Source: Carettochelys insculpta (taxonomy: Eukaryota > Chordata > Testudines > Carettochelyidae). From it: DNA of 64,000 nt. Position 1 is the stretch's first letter. Each line of letters starts with the position of its first letter. Positions 46,321 through 59,862 of the stretch are shown here, one piece after another. The notes under the pieces are model-generated. The model ran no database searches, was not told where the DNA came from, and worked only from the letters and a program-made list of their open reading frames with translations. Location of the stretch: positions 10,031,001 to 10,095,000 of the forward strand of contig NC_134160.1 in the NCBI RefSeq assembly GCF_033958435.1, written 5' to 3'. The translations under genes were made by a program, and so were the position numbers.

Positions 46321-48980
46321 TATGTGGGCCAAAAACCTTGCTTATTCCCTCCATTTTTCTGAATTTCTGACTTCTCTCCATTTCTTTGCTCTCCTAAACT
46401 CATATGTATATGGCGTAGTGGTGTAATCACAGGTGGATGATTAAGTGCTTCTTGAGTCTGAATTGAATTTACCACAGATGAAGAATGCTGTGCAGATGAT
46501 TGGGAAGCAGGGCTGGGAACTAGTATTATTAGGGATGGAGTGAAGGGGTTAGCTTTGTATATGGGCAGATGCCTGACCTCAAGTGAGCGATTTCATCTTC
46601 TGTAGTAGAGGATGAGGTGCATTTGAAAATAAACCAAAAATACTAGGTTGTGGTCAGCCATTTGAGAGGGGTACCACTCTTTGCCCATGGGTGTTTTTCT
46701 TCCCAAGGCCGCAGGTTGGCCCAATGCTCTTAACTAAAGTGGTCTATATATGTCCGTCCCTTTAGGACATCAGTGTGTGGCTGCGAGCAGAAAACTTGCT
46801 TGAAATTGTGAAGAGTCAAAAAAATTGCTTGTATTACCATTAACAACATTTAGCATTACCTGTGCTCTTTTCACAGCCTCTTCTGTTCCCATCCGCTTGG
46901 ATATCAAAAGGTTTGGCTTGGGACTTGCGCTCTGGTCTCTTCTTATGATCTTTTGTGCTGCTGTCCATTTGCTGGGCCAGCATTTACGATAAGAGTTAAA
47001 CAAAAAATATTAATGAAAATATATAAATCTAACTTCGCAAGCCAGGAAAAGCCAAAATAGGAACGTCTTCCACCATTTTGAACATTTCCAAGTATACATT
47101 AATGCTAATTTAAATGCTAGATTGCTTTGTAGAAAGTAGGAGGCGCTCTTCAAAGGGTTAAAAATATAAGCTAGTTTTGCTGCTGTCATTCCCAGGAACT
47201 TGCAGAAGGGATCAGCACCCAGCATTCCCTGAGGGGGGAGAGAATGCTGACCTCCTAGATGGTGGGTTTTTCCTTCAGCGACATCTTGTCTGTGAATGAA
47301 TCGTGTTATTCCTTGCTCTTACTTTTTGCTGCTGTTGTAGCCTTGAATTTCTCTTTTTGCGCAGGGAGTGAACATGTGTTTGGCTAGTTTGCTCAGTGTT
47401 TTGGGGTGTGTATGTGGTGAATGTGTTTAATTTTTGGGGGGGCAGTGTAGAAAAGAAGGGGTGGTGCAGAGCAGAAGCAGTAGATATGTTTGACGCTCCT
47501 GCTGAACAGATCTGTGGGAGTGAAGTATCGACCTCTGAAAAATCAATGGCTGCTGCAGTAGCAGTGCTCGCTGTTCTGCAAGGCCTCCCATTGCAGGAAT
47601 GTAGTAAAGCCGGCAGTACGCTCTCCCTCTCCTACCCTCAATTCTGTACCCAGTCTCCACCAAAGCAGCCAGACCCACCTACATTTGCTGAGGTAGATTA
47701 GAACAGCAGCTTATTTTTCTGCAATTAGAGTAACATTTCTTGTGTGACACAGAGCCCCTCCTCCTGACAGCCTCCTTTCCAAATGCACCTTCCCTGCACT
47801 GCAGCTGGAACCAGCAGCTTCTAGGATGGCTTCAGACAAACTGGTAGAAGAGTGAGGTTTTTCAGTTTGCTTTATAGAGAAGGAAACCCCACAGAGAGCG
47901 CTCTAGCATATTCTAGTCCCGGTCCTGGAACAGTCTTTTGAGAACTCTAATGCTCTAGACAAGCTCAATCTCCCTCCTCCTCGTGGAGAAAGGGGAGGAA
48001 AATGGCTTGTTAATACAGCGGAAAAAGAGAACAAATACTGAGGAGAGTTTTTAGTTACCTTTTCGGCACTTTCGTTTTTGCTCCATTTTGAGCCAGGGAA
48101 TGATTGGCACAATCTTGAGGACTGGGTGAATGGAGTAGCTCCCATGTAGTTGGACTTGGTGTACTTTTTTGCATCCTTTTATCTTGCAACCCTGGTCTTA
48201 TTGCTCTTATTTCCCAAAAGATACTTTGTGCCCTCCAGGGAGGAACCTAGAAACTGTCTAGTTTGTAGCTGCTCTCACATGGTCCTTTTTCAAATCAAAA
48301 TAATCTCACTCCTGGTTGAGCTCCCAGTGACATGTTTGGGAGGGTGGAAACCTGATTGTCAGTTATATTTAAAGGTCTCTATTCTGGTTGGTTGATAAAG
48401 CTTTTAAAAGGGGATGCAGGGGAAAGGGGGGGTGGGGGGAGCTATGAAACAGGTGCGTGGATATCTGCTCCTGGCACACACCATACAACTGGACTATCAT
48501 GGTGCTGATTCCCTCCCCCCACCCCCGGGAAAGTCACCTTCCTCAACAATGTTGTTACAGTTCTGAAATAGTATTTTTCTGGTTTAATTAAAGGGAAAAC
48601 AGAAATAAAGCCATCTTCTCTCCACTTTGGGAGCATAATTAATAGGAGAAAGCAGTTTGGGGCAGAGGGAACACCACCTTTTTTTTTTTTTTTTTTTTTT
48701 TTTTTCCAAGTGTGCACCTGCATTTCAGTTATTTTGGGGTATTTAATTTTTGTTATAAATTTCTGCTCAAAGGTGCCTGGAGAGGACTGACAAGCACGCT
48801 TACCTAGCATGTATATACCTGTAAATAACTCTTGTCTACACCTGCTTCCAAGAGCTGTCGACTAAATATAAATTGACCTCTTTAAGTTTCCTCTTTGTCT
48901 CTTCCCACCACCACCCAGGAAGGATGGTTCTGGGACTGACAGCAATCATCTTTACCAGCAGGGGCTTGGAGTGTGGTCTT

Positions 48981-49290
48981 TGGGTTATGTCTACACTCCA
49001 GTTTTAAAAAAAAAAAAAAAAAAAAAAAAATCCAGAGCATTGAGTCTCTGAGCCCAGGTCAGCTGACTTGCATTTATGAGGCAGGGTGGGCATTTTAAGC
49101 AGGAGCTGAGGTTCTGAAGACTGGTGGGTGGAGGGTGCAGGTGGAGCGTGTCTCCGAGCCCAGGCTCCAGCATGAACCCAGACATCCACGCTGTGTAACA
49201 TTTCAACCCTGTGAGCCCAAGTCAGCCGACCTGGGCCAGCTACAGCTGTACTGCTGTCTTTTTATTGCAGTGTAGATACACCCTTAGAGA
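48981..49290. mobile_element. Small DNA transposon with TATGTCTACACT ends
   Basis: Left end TTATGTCTACACTCCAGTTT and inverted right end GGTGTATCTACACTGCAATA are similar. A 25-base A-run at 49006-49030 lies just inside the left end. Interior repeats AGCCCAGGTCAGCTGAC and AGCCCAAGTCAGCCGACC in direct orientation. No coding capacity; edges approximate. Confidence 0.6.
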
Positions 49291-49354
49291 CAAGCTGATG
49301 AATAAGAGATTGTGCACCCACCTCCAGGAATGTCCCAGAAATGAGCATCTAAAA

Positions 49355-50142
49355 CAGTGGTTCCCAAAGTTTTTGGCATCATGGCCCCCTTTTGGTTTTT
49401 GAGAAACCCTCACGCCCCCCCACCTCTTCTTTACCATCATCCAACCCCCCCTTAATGAAAAATTCAATTCGTAATTTAAAATAAACACACAAACTTGATA
49501 TAAAAATGTTATTTAAAATTAAAAATAAGCACAAATAGTTTTTCTTGGCCCCTTGCAGGTGCCTGGTGCAGCCCCAGTTGGCCAGCTGCCTGAGTCTTGT
49601 GCCAGCTGCCAGAGTTGCCCATGTCAGCCACCCACTCACCAGCCACTGGGGCCAACCGCCCACCCCAGCCACGGGCCAGTCGCCCAGCTGCCCGAGCCAC
49701 ATGTTGCTGGGGCCAGCCGCCAGCCCAAGCCCTGCAATGCTGGGGCCAGCCACCCCAGCCCCGTGAGTCCTGCAATCCAGCCAGCTGCCTAAGCCCCGTG
49801 AGCTGCCCACCCAAGCCCCTCCCACAAAGCCAGGCACCACCAGCCTCCTGCTCTTGCCCCATCCTCATTCCCTTTACCTGAGCCAGGCACCCCCAGCCCT
49901 CCATGTAACTTCATCCTCCTTCTCCTGCCCACACCAGCTCACCTTTGCATGTAGGTTTTCGCTGGCTGCCTGCTTTTTATAGCAGCTGCGCTGGGTCACA
50001 CACACAAAATGGCAGGGGCCAAGAGCCAAAAGCAAAGAATGGGGAGAATTCCAGGGGGGCTGGGTTGCCTTGTGCCCCCCCCCCCCCCCGGAATTTCTTC
50101 ATGCCCCTCGGGGGGGCACACCCCCCAGTTTGGGAAACCATG
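49355..50142. mobile_element. hAT-like non-autonomous DNA transposon (788 bp)
   Basis: Left end CAGTGGTTCCCAAAGTTTTT and inverted right end CATGGTTTCCCAAACTGG are terminal repeats of the CAGTGGTTCCCAAAC type. Flanking 8-mers ATCTAAAA (49347-49354) and ATCTGAAA (50143-50150) match at 7 of 8. The interior has AT-rich and C-rich parts with simple CCAGCC/GCCAGC repetition at about 49560-49860 that leaves several frames open by chance. No transposase. Confidence 0.85.
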
Positions 50143-51227
50143 ATCTGAAAGGTGCGTCTGGTGCCATGAAGAATGGCCCATCATCCTCCACACAAAAGTT
50201 TGTTGTAGAAAAGTGGAGTTAGTTCAATGGCCTGGTCCACTCTGTGGCAAGTTTATATGCGTTTAGGCTGGATTTGGGGTTGCTGGAAATCTGTGTTCTG
50301 TGGTTTTTTGGTGTTTGAATCTTTTTTTGTCTTCGCAACGCTTGCAGGTCTGTGCTGTGCTTTCCTGTGCAGCCCATGTCCTGTCACTGGCTGGCTGTTT
50401 TAGAACAAAAGTGTAATGAATCAGTTTGCAGTGAATTGAGTGCTTGAGAGAGTTCTTGATAGTACAGTTAGAACTTAAATGCACACGTGCAGTCTGGTCA
50501 GAGGCAGTACAGCTTATGTGCACCCTTGCCTTTGGGAGTGAAAAAGCAGTTAAGTCCCATGGCTTCTTGTTCTCTCGTCCAGTGTTCTTGGCCTGCAAAG
50601 AACAGACAGGGTGAACATGCCTCTCCTAGGAACTTGACTGAGACCGACCAGTTTCTTTACCTAGTCTAATAAACTGCAATTCTGTAAGTCTTTCTCATCT
50701 CTTTTGTATGACAGGTTTGCTCTCAGGGAGAGAGGAAAATCTTCATCTATATATTTAGGGTGGTTTACAGTCCTTTTATGGTCTTCTGGCAGTGCAAATG
50801 TATCTTAGTGACAGCTGAGCATCTGGCCTGTAGTGCATGAATGAGGGCATTTAAGTGATTGCAGCTACTGTAGAAAGTGAATTTCACACAACACTTAAGA
50901 TGAACAGGGGATGCTCACCTCTCTCTAACTGGATTTTGTCTGGATGGAGTAATTCAACCAGTGCACTTACTGCGCATGGAAAATTCTGTTCAGTCAAAAT
51001 GGTGAGACTTCTCTCCTCTGTAATTCACAAACAAAAATGTAGATTTAATTGAAATACCTGAACTTGCAAAAAAGTTAATAGACTTCTAACTGTATATTAA
51101 GTATTCAGATAAGGAAATCAAATGAACATCCTTAATTTTGCTCTGTCTTCCAAGTAGTTCCACTCTGTCTTCCAAGTAGTTAAATCTACCTTCAAAAGTG
51201 GTCTGTTTCTGCAAGACAGTTACAATA

Positions 51228-51546
51228 CAGGTTGAATTTCTCTAGTCTGGCACCCTTAGGATCTGAGTGGTGCCGAATGAGAGAATTTGCTGAACCACAG
51301 GAGGCCGATATTGTCAAGCAGCATTTCCAACACTTCTACTGCTTAATGGGCTCTTTAAAAGGTATTTAGAGAGAAAGATCAACTAAACAACAGCACCGAA
51401 CGCTGGGAGCCAAGACGTGTCCATAAACAAATTTTATGGAACTGTGGGAAACTTGGCCTCACCCATAAGTGGTCATCTAGCTAACAAAAATCATGCCTGA
51501 CCGTGGATGTTGCCAGATGAGTGCCAGACCGGAGAGATTCAGCCTG
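51228..51546. mobile_element. DNA transposon with CAGGTTGAATTTCTCTAGTC ends (319 bp)
   Basis: Left end CAGGTTGAATTTCTCTAGTC plus TGGCACCCTT and inverted right end CAGGCTGAATCTCTCCGGTC plus TGGCACTCAT form long terminal repeats. TA precedes the left end. Superfamily uncertain (mariner-like or hAT-like). A partial relative lies at 59451-59735. Confidence 0.75.
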
Positions 51547-52600
51547 CAGTATGTTAAGGGTGGTGCTACATGGTGGCAAAACCCAGCACTGTTAGGGGTA
51601 GGGGAACATGCATTTTGTGCACCCTTGAATGTAGTGTTAATGGGCTATAATGAGGACCAGCTGAATGGACTGGTAAATGGGGGTGGCCATAGGGAGTGTA
51701 AAATGGAAGATACGTCACTCTCTGCCTTGAAGAGGAAAGAGTGGCTCTAAGACCCTAGGTAATGTGGAGCTCATAGTTGCAGGAGAGCTCTGTAGCTTTC
51801 TAGGGGATGGGAGGAGGTTGGGTCTGTGACACATCTGAATATGAAATAGGTTAAGTATTGCGGGAGGTGTGGGGGGTAAGTAAGGTATTGGGGATTTTGT
51901 TTGAGTGCTTGGAAAGAGAGCTGCAGAAAAAGAAACCTTACCATAGACAGGTGATCCTCATTGCTATTTAACTGGAACCTTTCCATTTTCAGAAAACCTC
52001 GAGCGCAGAAGTAGCATGGTGTGATAATTCCCTCATTAGTCTTTTCTCAGATTTTAGAAGCCCTGCTTGGTTTTGCCTGGGGAGTTTTCGTGTCTGTATA
52101 GAAAGTGGTAAGCTCTACCGTGTTTCTCCAGTTCACAGTTTTCTTGAATCCTACTTAATGGTACCAGTAAGCATTGCAGTCACAGTCCAGCGGCACAGGC
52201 TGTGAACTCTGGTGTTAAGTGTAGAGCTGATTTAAACAGTCTGGAAGTGCCCTGTTGACACTTTACTTTCCAATTCTGGGACTGTGCACCTTGTTACTCT
52301 GCAGTCTTATATGCTCTATGCATAACATTGTATAGATTACATAATGGACCCCAAAATAATTTTGAGGAGTGTGCGTGTGTGTGTCTGTGTGAGAGAGAGA
52401 GAAGCCCAAGTCCTGTATCTTAAATACTTTATTTCACTATTCTAAAACTTCCCCCAAAATACTCTCCTTTGGCTAGAGAACAAACCACGGCAAAAGTTGC
52501 CAAAAAATTGAAGGGGGAGTCAAAAATTTACCCAGTATTGAGTATAACTCAATTTTTGGTTTTTGGGAAATAAAATGAAAATATACATGCTTTATTTAAA

Positions 52601-53270
52601 TCCTTGCTCGGGGTGGGGCTGTGGGTGAGGGATTCAGTAGGCAGGCTGCCTTGGGAAGAGATTACCCCAGGCCTCTCGCTGCAGCAGCTTGCGCCAGGTG
52701 AGAAGTGCCTCTCTCTGGCCACTGCATCACTAGTGGGCACAGCCAGAGGAGGGGTACATGTCCCACAGCTGCAGCAGGTCCAGGTTCATCTGCCTCCTGC
52801 ACTCCCCAGCTGGAGGGAGGAATGCAGCAAACTGTTCGCATTCCCCTTACTCCACGATGAAGGGGAGCAGCCTGCAATGTTCTGGTATGAATTGGGGGCG
52901 GAGGAGTTTCAGCCACCTGTGGCACAGAGCAGCACTGCTCAAAGGGATTGCTGTTCCCTGTGACTGTGTTGCGGAAGGAGAGCTTTGTGTGTTCCCCTGC
53001 CCCCAGCAAAATCTCTCCGCTCTTATTGGCCAGAAACCAGAATCCTCTTCTGCAGCCATAGCCCCTCTAAGACCCTGCCCCAGGTCACAGCCCCCGGTTT
53101 CACCCAAACTCCCTCTTGGACCACACCCCCCCTTCTGGACCCTACTCCTCTATCCCAGGCTCCCTTCTGCACTCGGTCTCCATCTCAGACCCTGCACCTG
53201 CTCCATAGAAAAGTGCAATCCTTAACCCTTGCTAAGATCTTGGAGAGGCCTTCCATTCTCACCCACCCCA
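52601..53270. mobile_element. hAT-like element related to family D (probable)
   Basis: 52985-53270 follows the C-rich interior and right part of the element at 15341-15955: ACTCCCTCTTGGACC, TCTCCATC, CCTGCACCTGCTCCATAGAA, AAGTGCAATCCTTAACCC, then a CACCCACCCC end. The left side (CGGGGTGGGGCTGTGGGTGA at about 52608) may be the other terminal repeat. No target duplication seen, and edges are approximate. Confidence 0.5.
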
Positions 53271-53895
53271 TCTTAGCCATTTGGGAGGAATTCTTGAATG
53301 AACAAACTTTCTCAAACACAGAGCAGGTTGTGTAAAAAGCTGTACAAGTTTTCTCTGATTCTGCTATCGTGGGTTTTTTAACAAAATTTTCCATCTCGAG
53401 CAAACTGAGGGAAAGTGTAGCGGCTCCACCCTGGATGGGCAGGTCAGAGTGACTTTGGGAATCTGAGGCAGGTATGGGCCCGTCTATCTCCTTGTTATAA
53501 CGCAGAGCCTCATGTAGTGCTCTAACTAAAAAGCTTGTGCTGCAGGTGTCTGTAGTAGCTAGTGCACAATGCATCCTGGCTGTACCCCTTTCCTTTTCAA
53601 CACACTGTTTGTGTGCCCTTACCCTGGGCCTGTCGGGAGGCATTATTGGACACATGTAATTCTCGAGTGGTGCAACTTGTTGGCTTACCGATTTGGGCTC
53701 TGAACATCACCAGAGAAGTGTAAAAGGACCAAACAGTAGCCCAGAATCTGGAATATTACTATCCTAGTATTAGGTGTTTCCTGCTGGATCCATCGTAGTG
53801 TTTGCTTAACAAATGAGGTGGTGTCTGAGAGAGAGAGATGGTGGTTCCCTTTTCATGTACAGCTTGATTTAATGGACTAATGGGGGAGGGGTGTC

Positions 53896-54371
53896 CATTA
53901 TTCCCAAAAGTTCATTAAATGAGGCTTTACTGCCCATCCACCCTTGCCAGGCTCCCCCAGTCCCACTCCCCTGCCTCCCAAAAAAAAAACCCCAAAGCCG
54001 GCGACTTACCAAAGGTGCTGCTGCTGGAGCCTGCCGCATGGCTGGAGGCGCCCCACCGAGCCGCTGGAGCTGCCTTGGCGCGTGCGGCTGGAGGAGCTCC
54101 ATGTGCTCCTCCCACCAGGGTGGGTTGTGTATGCGAGTGCCATCTGTCCACGTACGCTCCCCAGCCCTGGTGAGAGGAGCTGGTGGCATCTCCGGCGGAG
54201 GAGGCAGTGGCTCCTCCAGGCCACAGCAGCAGTAAGTTCCTTAACTTTTTGGGGGGAGTGGGGGGTGGGTGGGTAGGACTTTATGGATCCCAGCGAACTT
54301 CGGGAGCAGCGGGTTTTCCCATTGTTCCTGAAGTCTGCCAAATCAGGGTCTGTAAAATCAAGGGTTTACTG
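53896..54371. mobile_element. Mariner-like non-autonomous element (relative of 27535-28022)
   Basis: The right end, inverted, reads CAGTAAACCCTTGATTTTAC, matching the left end of the copy at 27535; TA follows at 54372-54373. The left end (CATTATTCCCAAAAG) is more decayed. The GC-rich interior yields several overlapping open frames without meaning. Confidence 0.6.
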
Positions 54372-57300
54372 TAAAACAAAAATCTTTATTTTGAGTAAAA
54401 CCTAAGCCAGCTCCCTCTTACTGGTCATGCTAGGACTTGCAGCTCCCACCCTGAGAGAGACAAGTTCCCCTGCTCCTCCTTTGGGTGTTGCATGGTGTGA
54501 TTGCAGGCCTGGTTTTGTTGCAGTGTGAAAAGGTTTTAGCTTCTGAGTCTCTGTCAGCAGTGCTGACAAACCCATGCTGGCATGAGCTACAATTGGGCAA
54601 CCAATTGCAGCTGGAACAGTTATCATTTCAGAGTCCCTGTGGGCTTCCGCTATCAGGTCACATCCCAAAATAACACTGGGCAGTATTTCAAGTGAAGAAA
54701 CGAAGGCTTTGGGGCTGCAGCCAGCCTGTAGTGTGAGATTCTGTGTGAAATAGTTGGAATTCCTCCAGCATTTTTGATCTGCATGGCAGATGAGCAATAA
54801 AATGCATAAAAAACACATTGAAAACACGTGAGGAAATTCTCTACACCCTGACGTTTCCTTCAAGTTGGCAGCGTTACTGCTGTTGATCCTCACCTCCTGT
54901 CTCTCAGTATGACTGGCTGTGCTCAGAGGAGAGAACAGGGAGAGCCCCATTAGTGGTACTGTTGAATGGTTTTAAGTCTGTTTCTGAAAACCCCGTGGAG
55001 GGCAAAGAAAATTTGTACCAGATCCAACACACATTGAAAGCAGCATGCTTTGGTTGAGGGTGTCTTTGCTAAAACCTGTCCCAGACGCAGACTGTGAAAG
55101 CGAAGCTCTATTGCGTTTTTCTTTGTGGCACGTCAGTAAAGTATGTTTTAAAGTTTGCTGGGTGTTTTGAGCCTGATTTAAAGATACTCTAGTTATTTAA
55201 GTGATTGTCAGTTTGAGAAACTAATCTGATCAGGTGGAAACTGGAGGAATGTTTGCCATAGTTAAGAGTTATGGTCCAGTTTTACCACTTTGCTCCTTCC
55301 CCCTGTGGAAGTCAAATCCTATAAATACCACTTAAGTTTGAATCCTGACCTTCCCAAAAAAAAAACCAAAAAACCACACAACATGTATCTGATGGAGTTT
55401 CTCTCCACTGAAAGATGGCAGCATTGATGGCTAATGTTGTTTAAGGTGCTTAAGGGTGGGGAGAGCTTTTTGCTTTTGTGATTATAGTTTAATTTGAATT
55501 CTTTATCAAACTTCTGCTTGTATTTCACATTAGGCATTCAGATCTTATCTGCTTTGTGTCCCAGGAAAGACTCTGACGACTGTGGGGAAACTACTAAGAT
55601 TGTAACATTACAATACTAAGGAAGCGAAACCCAAGCCAGGTAGTAGAAACAAGAATCTTAGATCCTTAATTTGTTTAGTTTACCTATTTAATCAGAAAAC
55701 CTCACAAGCATTTGGGGAAAAAAAGACTTTTGTTACAGATTTAACATCATTGTCTCTCCAGTTAAGTAGACATCCATCAAAATCAATGAAGGCAAGAGTA
55801 GATGTTCTGATTTTTCTAAGATTAGGGAAAGCCAAACATCTTTTGGTAGGGAAACCTATCAGACCATTTTACATTTGTGTGTGTGTGGCTTTTTTTTTTT
55901 TTGCCAGTCTTTTTCTTTTTGTTTATCTCCTACATACCTGCGCTATAAAATTGAAATTAACATATTTGTTTTGTGGGTTTTATGAAACAGTATTCATAAA
56001 ATGCTTTTTGATGCTTGGATGGAAGATGGGCCAGTCCCAAGTATTAACCATTTAAGACTTTGAGTGGCTGTCTGGTACACTAAAGTTGGTGTTAGTACCA
56101 AAGCTTCAGTTGTAACATTCATTTAGTGACATGGCATTGTTATACATATCTGTAATGTCATCCCAAACACAGATGGGTTAGGATAATGTGAGTGACTTGA
56201 CAGAGCTCATAGATTGAAGAAATGTAATTCCTACCTAGTGATAAATTTGTCATAAAGTATGATGAGGGAGAAAAAAATTTCTTGGGCTCAAGGGTACCCT
56301 TGAGCGTGAGTGACTAAGAACCAGAAATAATGGCTGAGTGCAAGGTACTGTCTTCAGGCTGCCTTCTATGGAGAGACGAGAGATGTATTTTGCGTGGACT
56401 GGGAGTTTTAGGCCATCAAACGTACAGAGACTGATCAGTAGAGAGATGGGAAATTCATGGGATCTTGTAAACTTTTTAGGATTTTTCTGAACAATCCTAC
56501 CTTTGAAATAAAAAGAAAAGCAGATATATTAATGGAAAATAGAGCCAAATCCTGCCATTAAAATCAGTGAGCTCTCTGTGTTGCAAAAGAAGGCAAAATG
56601 GGACTGTTGATATGCCCTGCTACTTACACACACCCATTTTAAACGCAGAATGATTTCGTTGCCTACCGTATCTCCTGAACCTGACCTACCCTAATCATCA
56701 TCTAGCATAGACTGGCATCTCCTGCAGGAATCTCTTCACTCTTGGTTTGTGTCTTCAGGTCTCCCTGAACTTGCCACGAAATGCTGTGTGTAGAATTGGA
56801 AGCTGGGACATGCCAACAAGGGTGTGTTTTGGAGTGAGAAGGCCTCTTGTTTGCCTCTGACAGGTCAAACTGCTGTATTTTCAGGTCTGAGGCCCTGCAT
56901 GTACTGAAGTGTGGAAGTCTGGAGTTATCTGACCTGTTTTGCAAAGCCCAGCCAGAGTGGATGGGACCAAACTTGCTAAGCGTGGCTTAGGCGTTCTCCT
57001 GACTTTTTTCCAAATGTGGCTTGGCCCTATTCATACTGGTCACCTAAGTAATACTATTCAAACAGATTTGCCTGAGCTGGTTTTAATGCTTATTCAGGCA
57101 GCACTTTCTGAGCGCTTATCTTGCCAGCGATTCATGGGCTCTTGAGGCCTGAAGGGACCACTATAATTGAATCCGATCTCCTGCAAGCGTAACACACCTG
57201 AAACTTCCCTGGAAATAATAGCTGTTTGAATTAAATCATGTTTCTTGGGGGGAGAAAAGTCCACCTGGGTCTGTTTAGTTATAAGTTAGGCCCCCGTGTA

Positions 57301-57739
57301 CATTGGTTTCTCACTGACTAACCCCTCTGTGCTGCTTGCTGACATTTTTGTTCAGACATCAGTGTCGCCATTTGAGGCTGTGTCTAGGTTGCGGGGACCT
57401 GGTGGCAAGAGACGCAAATTTCAGTGCACAGTTTGCGTATTGTTTGACAGCTCTGTCAGGAGAAGCTTTTCCAACATGTGGCCCATTCATGCAGGGCCAA
57501 ATGTCAGAAAAAAACATTTGTTGAGACGTCCCTTCTTTGTGGAACGAGATGTGCAAGGATGTCGACAGAACGTTCCTGACCGGCAGATCTCTGCAGTCTG
57601 GACACGTGCTCTGTCAGCAAAAGCCTGCAGTCTAAACTTAGCCTTAGTTTCCCAACTTGCTTTCTGGCTTCTTGTCCCCTTACATCTGGGGCTTTGGGGC
57701 CCATTCCTCCCTACTCTTAGCTCCTGTGTCCCTGCCCCC

Positions 57740-57955
57740 TATTTAGGACTCCCTACCATATGTGACTGTAGAATGTGTCCTAACAAAACCCTCTGAAGTG
57801 TAGATTTAATTGTATCCACAGTTTACAAATAAGGGAAATTGAGACTGTCTCCTCCCCCCAAGATCTTACAAGATGTCTATAGTAAAGCAGGGGGTCGAAT
57901 CCTCATCTTAAATGCTAGTCCCATGCTTTAATTACAAGACCAATTACCTTGGTAT
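57740..57955 (-). mobile_element. MIR-type ancient SINE (probable)
   Basis: ATCCACAGTTTACAAATAAG, GGGAAATTGAGACTG, and a final GGGGTCGAATCCTCATCTTA with CAAGACCAATTACC follow the MIR reverse complement. Diverged. Confidence 0.6.
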
Positions 57956-57960
57956 TCTGT

Positions 57961-58010
57961 CAAAACAAAAAAGCAGTAAAGTAGCACTTTAAAGACCAAC
58001 AAAATAGTCC
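57961..58010 (+). mobile_element. SINE scrap
   Basis: CAAAACAAAAAAGCAGTAAA then GTAGCACTTTAAAGACCAAC matches the body of the SINE at 10011-10173. It is cut off after AAAATAG. Confidence 0.65.
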
Positions 58011-58159
58011 TGGAAAGTCACGTTTGTCCTTGCCCCGTACCCCTGGCATTACACAGATACTATAAAACTAGCTGTCCTCAAGATAAAGATGTCCGTGTAA
58101 AGATGTGAATGATTTTTAATCACAGTTGTCATAAAATCATCTTTGGGTGTTTACGGTCA

Positions 58160-59139
58160 CCTGGCTACTCCTAATGGGTGTGCCAAATATGATGTGATCA
58201 ACGGCTCAATGTCGGGATGGTGGTCAGTTTCTAGTGGAGTGCCCCAAGGTTTGGTTCTGGGTCCTGTTCTGTTCAACATATTTATCAATGACCTGGATGA
58301 GGGGTTGGATTGCAACCTCAGCAAGTTTGTGGATGACACTAAGCTAGGGGGAGAGGGAGACAAATTGCAAGACTGGGCTGCAAGAAATCTGAGGTTCAGT
58401 AAGGACAAGTGCAGAGTCCTGGGGTCCGACTGGCTCAGTAGTAGTTTTGCAGAAAAGGACCTGGGAGTTGTAGTGAACGAGAAGATGGATATGAGTCAAC
58501 AATGTGCTGTTGTAGCCAAGAAAGGTAATAGCATATTAAGTTGCATCAAGAGGAGTGTTGCCAGTAGATCCAGAGAAGTGATTATTTCTCTTTATTCGGC
58601 TTTGGTGAGGTCGCATCTGGAGTACTGTGTCCAGTTCTGGGCCCCCAGTTATAGGAAGGATGTGGATACACTGGAAAGAGCCCAGTGGAGGGTGACCAAA
58701 ATAATTAGGGGGCTGGAGCATATGACTTATGAAGAAAGGTTGAGGGAATTGGGACTGTTTAGTCTGCAGAAGAGAAGACTTGGGGGGGTGGGACTTGACA
58801 ACAGCCTTCAACTTACTGAAAGGAGGCTGCAAAGAGGCTGGACAGAGGCTGTTCACAGTGGTCACGGATGGCAGAACATGGAAAAATGGTCTCAAGTTGC
58901 GGTTGGAAAGGTCCAGGTTGAACATTAGGAAAAACTTTTTTTTCACTAGGAGGGTGGTGAAGCATAGGAATGGTCTACCCAGGGAAGTAGTGGAGCCTCC
59001 ATCCCTGGAGGTGTTTAAGTCTCGGCTTGACAAAGCCCTGGCAGGGCTGATCTGAAGGGTTTGGCCCTGCTGAGAGCAGGGGGCTGGACTCGATGGCTTT
59101 TTTAGGTCTCTTCCAGCTCTATTGTTCTATGATTCTATG
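58160..59139 (+). mobile_element. CR1 LINE, 5'-truncated, degenerate
   Basis: Starts in reverse transcriptase near [19 protein letters not shown]. Motifs: [25 protein letters not shown] (alanine of the usual FADD changed to valine), an internal gap after [66 protein letters not shown], then a frameshift; the end of ORF2 continues at 58780-59055 in another frame. The tail GGGCTGGACTCGATGGC ends in the CR1 octamer repeat (TGTTCTATGATTCTATG) at 59139. Confidence 0.92.
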
Positions 59140-59450
59140 TGCGCTAGTTAGGCCAAAGCAAAGCTAATTTGATGTCTGTCCTTGTTTCACAATTACTTTG
59201 AAACATAGACTAAAGTGTGGCCCTTTCTGAAATCACCAGCACCATCTTCTGCTCTTCAGTATTACCAGCTTCAAAGCTCTCTATTTCCTTTTCTTAATAC
59301 TTCCTCTTCTGTATGAACGTCCTCGTAAAACTGGTTTTCCAAGCCCCTCTCTCTTCATCCAAATACCTGCTAAGTAAGATTCGTCTTCCACATTTCCTGC
59401 AACATTTAACATTTATGCTCATGTTAAAAAGAAGCTACAAATTCCACCTC

Positions 59451-59735
59451 CCTGGTACAGCACCCTTGGGACCTCAGTGGTCCAAAATGAGGGATTTTGC
59501 CAGACCAGGGTTGGTTAATGCTGCCCCTACTATCCTGCCACAGCTCGCTGCCACAGTGGGTTCTCCTTGCCAGCCCCATGTGTGGGGCAGCCAAAGGACG
59601 CCTCCTTGCCAGCCCCACTGTCCCCCACAGGGCTGCAGGAAGGCCAGTTTAGCTTATCCTCCTGCTCTGGCCCAGGGGCATCCCTCATCCTGTGGGATAG
59701 GGGATGTTGCCGGACCAGAAGGAGCCAGTTTTTGG
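59451..59735. mobile_element. Partial relative of the 51228 transposon (probable)
   Basis: GGTACAGCACCCTTGGGACC, TCAGTGGTCCAAAATGAGGG and the inverted GGGATGTTGCCGGACCAGAA at the right share the layout of the 51228-51546 family with a GC-rich interior. The terminal bases are not preserved. Confidence 0.45.
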
Positions 59736-59862
59736 AGGTGCAACCTGTACTTCAAATTAGTCTCATTCCAGATAAGTAAAAAATAGATCAAGAAAAAATC
59801 TGTAAGTTTTTGTTGTGTTTTTTGTTTTTTTGTTTTTATTATTTAAAATGTTAGTGCTGCAG

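Noticed and set aside
49379..49904. Open frames of 131 and 153 codons on the minus strand
   Set aside because: They sit inside a hAT-like element and come from its CCAGCC/GCCAGC repetition.
53869..54341. Cluster of overlapping open frames near 54 kb
   Set aside because: GC-rich interior of a mariner-like element; several frames on both strands are open at once.
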